DNA of 17,680 nt. Source: Pelobacter sp. UBA6812 (lineage in GTDB: Bacteria; Desulfobacterota; Desulfuromonadia; Desulfuromonadales; Syntrophotaleaceae). The position numbers and the translations under genes are program-made. The DNA lies in the NCBI GenBank assembly GCA_002452265.1, contig DKEW01000055.1:1-17680 (forward strand). Direction: 5' to 3'. The notes under the pieces were generated by a model that was given only the letters and a program-made list of their open reading frames with translations, was not told the DNA's origin and ran no database searches. Of the stretch, positions 12,216 through 17,680 are shown piece after piece (the stretch's first letter is position 1; each line of letters begins with the position of its first letter).

Positions 12216-14582
12216 ATGAGCGAAGAGACCCTCAGGGTTCTTGAATACGATAAAATTGTCAGGCTGCTGGCCGGAAATACCGTCACTGAGCCGGGCCACG
12301 AACAGGCGCTGGCTTTGCAGCCGTTACGCGATCCGCATGAGGTGGCCGAGTCTTTGGCTGAAGTGGCCGAAATGGCTGCCTTGTTCGTAAGCCAGGGGCG
12401 TCCCCCTCTGGGGGGGGGGCGCGATCTGCGCCCCGCTTTACGGCGCTTGCATGCAGATGGCAGCTGGTTGCCGGCCGAGGATCTCTTGGCCGTACTTTCC
12501 AGTCTGGAGGCCGCCACCGCCTGTCGCAGCTATTTTGCCGGGCAGCAGAGTGCTCCGTTGCTGGGCGAGCAGGCAGCCGGTCTTGCCGGCTGCAACGGTC
12601 TGCAGCGCGAAATCCGCGCCAGCATCGGCAGTCATGGCGAGGTGCTGGATAGCGCTTCGTTTGAGCTGGGCGACCTGCGCCAGTCGGCGCGTCACCTGCG
12701 CGGGCGCATTCGCAGAAAACTGGAGGATATGCTGCATGCCGAGGCGCTCAGCGGCGTCTTCCAGGATACCATCGTTACCGAGCGCAATGGCCGCTACGTG
12801 GTACCGGTGCGGGCCGATCACCGCGGCCGCATCAAGGGGCTGATCCACGACGAATCATCCAGCGGACAGACTCTGTTCATGGAGCCGAACTCGGTGCTGG
12901 AGTCGAATAACGAACTTCAGGCACTGCGGCGAGCCGAGCAACGCGAAGAGGAACGCATCCTGCGGAGGTTGTCGGGTCTGGTTCGCGACCAACGCGCGGT
13001 TCTTCAGCATAATCAGATCCTGCTGGCAAGGATCGATGTGCGGGCCGCGGCTGCCCGTTTTGGCCAGGCATGCGGTGCGGTAGCTCCGCATCTGGTGGAC
13101 ACGCCGCTGATCGATCTGCGGGCGGCGCGTCATCCGCTGTTGATGTTTGAAGCCGACGGCAGCGTCGACAGGGACAGGGCCGTGGCCGTCGATTTGAAAC
13201 TGGGGCAGGACCGACAGATCCTGGTGATCAGCGGACCCAATACCGGTGGCAAGAGCGTTGCGCTCAAGACCATCGGTCTGTTGGTGCTCATGGTTCGTTC
13301 GGGATTGCCGATCCCCTGTCACCCCGACAGCAGGATTTTTCTGTTTCCGTCGGTGCAGGCCGATATCGGTGACGAACAGAGTATTGAACACCACCTTTCG
13401 ACTTTTTCCGGCCATCTGACCCGGTTGCGGCGGATTCTGGAAGAGGCAGGTCCGGAAACGCTGGTGCTGCTTGACGAACTCGGCACCGGCACCGATCCGG
13501 CTGAAGGGGGCGCTCTGGCCATGGCCATGCTCGATCATTTGCGGACCGCCGGAGTGCGTACCGTTGCCACCACCCATCTGAATCTGATCAAAGGCTATGC
13601 CGCGACTCAGACCGGGGTGGAAAATGCCGCGGTTGAATTCGATCCCGAGACTCTGCAGCCGACTTACCGGTTGCATTACGGGATTCCCGGTGCCAGCCAG
13701 GCATTTGCCATCGCCCGGCGTCTCGGCTTGCCGGACGAGGTTATGGCGCGGGCCGAAAGTTATTTGGGCGACGGCGAAAAAGCCGGCCTGGAATTGATGG
13801 AAAAAATCAATGCCCAGCAGCACGACCTGGAACTGGAATTGTCCGAAGCGCGCAAGCTGCGCGAGCGGGCCAGCCAGGAACGGGCGCGGCGTAAAAAACT
13901 GCTGGAAGAGTTTGAAGCGCAAAAGCAGACTTTGCTGGATAAGGCCCGTCGGCGCGGCGATCAGTTGGTGCGTGAAGCCGAACGCAAGATCAAGACGTTG
14001 CTCAAGGAGGCGCGGGAAACCGGCCAACAGGTGCCTGAGCAAGCCAGGCTGGCCGCCGAGGTACGGGAAATTCGCGAAGAATTGCGTCAGGGACAGGAGC
14101 CGCTAAGGCCTCAAGGGCCGGCGCCCAAATCGGTAAAGGTCGGGGAGCTGCTGCGTATTCCAACCTTGCGCACCGAGGGTGAGGTCGTGCGGGTGCAGGG
14201 CAATGATGTCGAAATGACGGTGCAGGGCAAGAAATTGCGTCTGCCCCTGGCTTCGCTTGAGGCCTTTCGTCCGCGACGTTTCGCTGTCCGGACCACAGGG
14301 GGCGCAGTACGCGGAAAAGTTCAGCGTGACAGTTTTACCCCACGCCTGATGCTGGTCGGCAAACGCGTGGATGAGGCACTGCCGCTGCTGGAGCGTTTTG
14401 TGGACGACGCCCTGTTGCAAAATGTACTAGAACTCGAAATCGTGCATGGTTCGGGTGAGGGTGTTTTGCGCAAGATTGTAAGGGAGTATCTGGCCGATCA
14501 CCGTGAGGTGGCCGGGTTTCATGCCGCCGCAATCGGACAGGGTGGGGATAATGTCACCCTGGTTCAGTTGAGAAGGTCATGA
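12216..14582 (+). CDS. mutS2: MutS2 family ATPase with C-terminal Smr domain
   Basis: MutS2 is a MutS paralogue without mismatch-binding domains. It has been linked to suppression of recombination, and in Bacillus to acting on stalled ribosomes. The 788-residue product has the lever/core region (about 1-330) and Walker A GPNTGGKS (340-347). ADIGDEQSIEHHLSTFSGHL and Walker B LVLLDE (416-421) follow, then ATTHLNLIKGYA. A charged coiled coil covers about 515-625 and an Smr domain about 705-788. The Smr HGxGxG motif is intact (HGSGEG, 744-749), but the usual LDLRG reads LMLVG (711-715). Codons 66-68 lie in a run of ten G. The start has GGAG only three bases upstream. The stop overlaps dnaG as ATGA. 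Confidence 0.95.
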   Translation: MSEETLRVLEYDKIVRLLAGNTVTEPGHEQALALQPLRDPHEVAESLAEVAEMAALFVSQGRPPLGGGRDLRPALRRLHADGSWLPAEDLLAVLSSLEAATACRSYFAGQQSAPLLGEQAAGLAGCNGLQREIRASIGSHGEVLDSASFELGDLRQSARHLRGRIRRKLEDMLHAEALSGVFQDTIVTERNGRYVVPVRADHRGRIKGLIHDESSSGQTLFMEPNSVLESNNELQALRRAEQREEERILRRLSGLVRDQRAVLQHNQILLARIDVRAAAARFGQACGAVAPHLVDTPLIDLRAARHPLLMFEADGSVDRDRAVAVDLKLGQDRQILVISGPNTGGKSVALKTIGLLVLMVRSGLPIPCHPDSRIFLFPSVQADIGDEQSIEHHLSTFSGHLTRLRRILEEAGPETLVLLDELGTGTDPAEGGALAMAMLDHLRTAGVRTVATTHLNLIKGYAATQTGVENAAVEFDPETLQPTYRLHYGIPGASQAFAIARRLGLPDEVMARAESYLGDGEKAGLELMEKINAQQHDLELELSEARKLRERASQERARRKKLLEEFEAQKQTLLDKARRRGDQLVREAERKIKTLLKEARETGQQVPEQARLAAEVREIREELRQGQEPLRPQGPAPKSVKVGELLRIPTLRTEGEVVRVQGNDVEMTVQGKKLRLPLASLEAFRPRRFAVRTTGGAVRGKVQRDSFTPRLMLVGKRVDEALPLLERFVDDALLQNVLELEIVHGSGEGVLRKIVREYLADHREVAGFHAAAIGQGGDNVTLVQLRRS
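12410..12419 (+). repeat. Ten-base G homopolymer within mutS2
   Basis: A run of ten G encodes the end of Leu65 and Gly66-Gly68 in PPLGGGRD and is preceded by a C5 tract at 12402-12406. The reading frame is open through it, and family members usually read PPLGG followed by another residue. Gain or loss of one G would truncate MutS2 near residue 70 or shortly after. Confidence 0.9.
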
Positions 14583-16396
14583 CAGGCAGGATCGGGGAAG
14601 ACAAGGTCGAGCAGATTCGCGCCCGGGCCGATATTGTCGAGGTGATTTCGAGTTACGTGAATCTCAAGCGTACCGGCCGCAATCATGTCGGTCTGTGCCC
14701 GTTTCATGCCGAGAAAACGCCGTCCTTTAATGTCAATGCCGACCGGCAGATTTATCACTGCTTCGGTTGCGAGGTTGGCGGTGATGTGTTCGCCTTTCTG
14801 ATGAATATGGAAGGACTGTCGTTCCCCGAAGCGGTGCGACGCCTTGGCGAGCGATATGGCATCGAGGTCGAGGAAGAAACCGTAACCCCCGAGGAGGAAC
14901 AGCGCCGTGAAGAACGCGAGCGCCTGTTGCGGGTAACGGAGGTAGCCTGCGATTTCTATCATCGGCTGCTGGTGGAGGATCCTGCCGGCAAGCCGGCGCG
15001 TTCTTATTTGAGGCAGCGTGGATTTGACGGTGAACTGGCCCGCCAATTTCAGCTGGGATGGGCGCCCGCCGCCTGGGAGGCATTGGCTACACACCTGCAG
15101 GAAAAAGGCTTCGATCCGAAGTGGGCGCGGGACCGACTGGGCCTGACCCGCGCCGGCAATGAAGGCCGCGGGGATTATGATTTGTTCCGTCGCCGCCTGT
15201 TGTTTCCGATCCATGATGAACGCGGCCGTCCGGTGGCTTTCGGTGGTCGAATTCTGGAAGGTGACGGACCCAAATACATCAACTCGCCCGAATCCCCCAT
15301 CTACCATAAGGGGCGGGTCCTGTACGGTCTTTATCAGGCCAAAGATGCCATGCGTCACAAGGGCGAAGCCATTGTGGTGGAAGGCTATTTCGATCAGTTG
15401 GCGCTGTACCGGGCCGGATTTCACAACACCGTGGCGACTTGCGGTACGGCACTGACAACGGATCATGTCCGTTTGCTCAAGCGGTTTTCCGATCGGGTGT
15501 TACTGTTGTTCGATCAGGATGCAGCAGGGCAGAAGGCGACCTTTCGCGCCATGGAAGTGCTGTTGCCCGAAGGGTTGCAGGTGTCGGTGGTGACCCTGGA
15601 ACCGGGTGAGGATCCCGATTCTTTTTTGCGCAATCACGATGCCCAGGAGATGCAGCAACGCCTGGAGGCAGCCCGATCGGTGGTCGAGGTGTTTATCGAT
15701 CAGACCCTGGCGCAGCATGGTGAGGATATTGAAGGCAGGGCCCGGGCGGTGGAAAAGATCCTGGTCAAGCTGCAACTGTTGCCCGGAGATATTCAGCGGG
15801 ATCTGTACCTGAAAGATCTTGCAGTGCGTACCGGACTGGATGAACAACTGTTACGCCGCAAGGCGCTGCCGCAGGCGGTTGCACAGACCGTAAGCCCACC
15901 GGTGGTCTCTGCCGCCGAACGTCCCCGTCCTGCGCGCCCGACTGCCCCGGCAGCCTCAGCGCCGCCGGGGTTGGCAATGAAGGCGCAGCGGATATTGTTA
16001 CGACTGATTATCAGTTACGAATCGACGCGCAACGAAGCTCGTCGAGTCGGTTTGGACGAACTTTTTGAGGAAGGGGATTTACGGGTTCTGGCCGAGCGCG
16101 CTTTGTCCCAGCCCGCTGGAAAGGCCGGAACCGAAGAAAAAATGCGAATAGATGATCTGAGTGAGTCCCAGAAGGGGCTCTTATCGGGTATTCTGATAGA
16201 AGACGAAGCATTGTTTGCAGAGAATTCCGATGAGCTGTTCCAGAAGTGCCATGAGACGGTGAAAAAGGAGCGCATGAAGCAGCAGTTGCAACAACTGCAG
16301 GAGCTGATGCGACAGGCCGAGAGAGGCCATGATTTCACCCAAATGGAAATCTGGACGCGTGAGTTTCATGAACTCACACGTAAGCTTAAGGGATAA
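14579..16396 (+). CDS. dnaG: DNA primase
   Basis: DnaG synthesises RNA primers at the replication fork with the DnaB helicase. The 605-residue product has the CHC2 zinc-binding domain (Cys40, His43, Cys61, Cys64 in GLCPFHAEKTPSF and YHCFGCEVGGD). The catalytic core follows, including SPIYHKGRVLYGLYQAK. The Toprim domain has EGYFD (268-272) and DQDAAG (312-317). The C-terminal helicase-binding region (about 460-605) follows a Pro/Ala-rich linker around 434-462. The start ATG overlaps the mutS2 stop (ATGA) with GAAGG very close upstream, so translation is probably coupled. The N-terminus MTGRIGEDKVEQIRARADIV fits the family. The rpoD gene follows after 71 bases. Confidence 0.97.
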   Translation: MTGRIGEDKVEQIRARADIVEVISSYVNLKRTGRNHVGLCPFHAEKTPSFNVNADRQIYHCFGCEVGGDVFAFLMNMEGLSFPEAVRRLGERYGIEVEEETVTPEEEQRREERERLLRVTEVACDFYHRLLVEDPAGKPARSYLRQRGFDGELARQFQLGWAPAAWEALATHLQEKGFDPKWARDRLGLTRAGNEGRGDYDLFRRRLLFPIHDERGRPVAFGGRILEGDGPKYINSPESPIYHKGRVLYGLYQAKDAMRHKGEAIVVEGYFDQLALYRAGFHNTVATCGTALTTDHVRLLKRFSDRVLLLFDQDAAGQKATFRAMEVLLPEGLQVSVVTLEPGEDPDSFLRNHDAQEMQQRLEAARSVVEVFIDQTLAQHGEDIEGRARAVEKILVKLQLLPGDIQRDLYLKDLAVRTGLDEQLLRRKALPQAVAQTVSPPVVSAAERPRPARPTAPAASAPPGLAMKAQRILLRLIISYESTRNEARRVGLDELFEEGDLRVLAERALSQPAGKAGTEEKMRIDDLSESQKGLLSGILIEDEALFAENSDELFQKCHETVKKERMKQQLQQLQELMRQAERGHDFTQMEIWTREFHELTRKLKG

Positions 16397-16405
16397 TATC
16401 AGTAG

Positions 16406-16449
16406 GTCGGTATTAATAAACCGATGACTCCCGGATGTTCCCGGGGGTC
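16406..16449 (+). promoter_or_regulatory. Two tandem stem-loops between dnaG and rpoD
   Basis: GTCGGT (16406-16411) pairs with ACCGAT (16420-16425) over an AT-rich loop, including one G-U pair. GACTCCCGG (16426-16434) pairs with CCGGGGGTC (16441-16449) over six bases, with one T-G pair. The second ends two bases before the rpoD GAGGAG. Neither is followed by a T run, so they look like RNA processing, stability or translation-control structures rather than terminators. In E. coli the dnaG-rpoD junction of the transcript is a known RNase processing site. Confidence 0.45.
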
Positions 16450-16467
16450 CAGAGGAGAGAATCGAGC

Positions 16468-17680
16468 ATGGCCAAGAAACATGGCATGGAAGAAGTTCAG
16501 CAACTTATCGATATGGGCAAGGAAAAAGGTTACCTTACCTATGATGAGGTGAACGACTACCTTCCGGAAAGCGTTGTCTCTTCCGACCAATTGGACGATG
16601 TCATGAGCCTGTTTGGCGAAATGGATATCGAAGTGGTCGATTCGGAGCAGAAAGTATCTCTGCCGAAGTCTCAGGGAGATGGCGACGAGGAAGGCGGCGA
16701 TTCCGGGGAAGACGAAGAAACGGAATACGAAGCCGGAACCCTGGGCCGGACCAGCGACCCCGTACGCATGTATCTGCGTGAAATGGGGCAGGTCTCCTTG
16801 CTGACCCGCGAGGGGGAAGTGGAGATCGCCAAGCGCATCGAAGAAGGTGAGGCGCTTGTTGCCCGGGTTATCATGAAGACGCCCATCGCTTTCCGCGAAG
16901 TGATTCGCTTGGGAGAAAAACTCGTCAAGGAACAAATCGGCGTCGCGGAGATCACCAAGGAATATGAAGAGGAAGAAGGAACCGATGCCGAAGAAGTGCA
17001 GCGGGGTCGTATTCTCGGGCTGGTCGAAAAAATTCATGCAGAGAACGACAAGCTCATGGAGCTGTCTCAGCAACTTGCGGACTGCAGTGACCGGCAACAG
17101 CGTAATGCTCTTCGTGAACAGGTTGCTGAAAAGAAACTCCTGATCGGAGAGCTGATGCGCGAAATCCGTCTGAAGGATTTTCAGGTGGATAAGATCGTCG
17201 ACCGCCTCAAGGAGATGGCGCAGCAGGTCAAAAAGGGGCTTTCCGAAGTGCAGGCTTGCGAGCAGGAGTTGAAGCAACCGCATAAGGAAATCAAGCGGCT
17301 GCTGCGGCGTATGCGCAAGAGTGACGAGGAGGCCCATCGCATTTCCCAGGAATTGGATGTGCCGATCGATACCTTGCTGGCCGTTGAAAAACGCCTCAAG
17401 AGCGCCCAGCGCAAATTCAACCGCGTTGAGGAAGAGTCGGGGTTCGCCCCGGAGGAACTGCTTGAGTCCCTCAAGGAAGTCATGAAGGGCGAGTGGCGTG
17501 CCAAGGCCGCCAAAAGTGAACTGGTCGAAGCCAACCTGCGACTGGTCGTGTCCATTGCTAAAAAATACACCAATCGCGGCCTGCAGTTCCTGGATCTGAT
17601 CCAGGAGGGCAACATCGGATTGATGAAAGCGGTCGACAAGTTCGAGTACCAGCGTGGCTACAAATTTTCCACCTACGCCA
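16468..17680 (+). CDS. rpoD: RNA polymerase primary sigma factor RpoD (3' end outside window)
   Basis: RpoD is the housekeeping sigma-70 factor that directs RNA polymerase to promoters. The frame is open from ATG 16468 to the window end, giving 404 complete codons. Region 1.1 is about residues 1-65 (MAKKHGMEEVQQLIDMGKEK start), followed by an acidic linker at about 70-88. Region 1.2 begins at TSDPVRMYLREMGQVSLLTR. The charged non-conserved region follows to about 340. Regions 2.1-2.2 read EANLRLVVSIAKKYTNRG and FLDLIQEGNIGLMKAVDKFE. The sequence ends within KFSTYA, so the -10-recognising end of region 2, and regions 3 and 4, are missing here. GAGGAG at 16452-16457 is the ribosome binding site. 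The gene probably shares a transcript with dnaG. Confidence 0.96.
   Translation, partial: MAKKHGMEEVQQLIDMGKEKGYLTYDEVNDYLPESVVSSDQLDDVMSLFGEMDIEVVDSEQKVSLPKSQGDGDEEGGDSGEDEETEYEAGTLGRTSDPVRMYLREMGQVSLLTREGEVEIAKRIEEGEALVARVIMKTPIAFREVIRLGEKLVKEQIGVAEITKEYEEEEGTDAEEVQRGRILGLVEKIHAENDKLMELSQQLADCSDRQQRNALREQVAEKKLLIGELMREIRLKDFQVDKIVDRLKEMAQQVKKGLSEVQACEQELKQPHKEIKRLLRRMRKSDEEAHRISQELDVPIDTLLAVEKRLKSAQRKFNRVEEESGFAPEELLESLKEVMKGEWRAKAAKSELVEANLRLVVSIAKKYTNRGLQFLDLIQEGNIGLMKAVDKFEYQRGYKFSTYA

Noticed and set aside
16371..16399. Sigma70 promoter for rpoD with -10 TAATAT at 16394-16399
   Set aside because: The -10 resemblance is fair but no acceptable -35 lies at 16-18 bases, and the sequence overlaps the dnaG stop. 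It is too weak to call.
1..17680. Novel defence, secretion or mobile system
   Set aside because: All large frames are accounted for by core genes on one strand. No transposase, integrase, toxin-antitoxin, nuclease-helicase module or tRNA-associated insertion was seen.

Overview
The window is a gene-dense stretch of bacterial core chromosome with every supported gene on the + strand. The content and order (rho, rpmE, thyX, prfA, prmC, murA, a histidine cluster, then yqeY, cvpA, mutS2, dnaG, rpoD) resemble what I know of Geobacter/Pelobacter-type Desulfuromonadales (Desulfobacterota, formerly Deltaproteobacteria). I infer a member of that group, possibly Pelobacter/Syntrophotalea-like. The genus is a guess from gene order and protein flavour, not from a database comparison.

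Bases 1-4006 hold termination and translation genes: the C-terminal part of transcription terminator Rho (cut by the left edge), zinc-type ribosomal protein L31, flavin-dependent thymidylate synthase ThyX, release factor RF1 and its methyltransferase PrmC. The prfA and prmC genes abut exactly. The gaps on either side of rpmE are rich in potential RNA stem-loops, including one convincing intrinsic terminator after rpmE.

Bases 4129-5382 encode MurA (first committed step of peptidoglycan synthesis). A small heptamer-based inverted repeat then separates it from the histidine genes. Bases 5489-11135 hold hisG (short form), hisD, hisB, hisH, hisA, hisF and a HisI-HisE-like fusion gene. Together they cover PRPP + ATP condensation, PR-ATP hydrolysis, the isomerase, the imidazole glycerol phosphate synthase pair, the dehydratase and the final dehydrogenase. 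Not seen here are hisZ (needed by short HisG), hisC, a histidinol-phosphate phosphatase, and a HisI domain with intact catalytic motifs.

Bases 11229-17680 carry yqeY, cvpA, mutS2, dnaG and the 5' two-thirds of rpoD. This is a variant of the 'macromolecular synthesis' cluster in which rpsU, the usual first gene, is not present. ATGA overlaps (hisH-hisA, mutS2-dnaG) and short gaps suggest co-transcription within blocks.

I found no mobile element, CRISPR array, tRNA, rRNA or novel defence-type system. The most interesting points are the HisI-like domain that has lost its metal-binding signature, the heptamer inverted repeat between murA and hisG, a (G)10 tract inside mutS2, and structured leaders before rpmE, thyX and rpoD.
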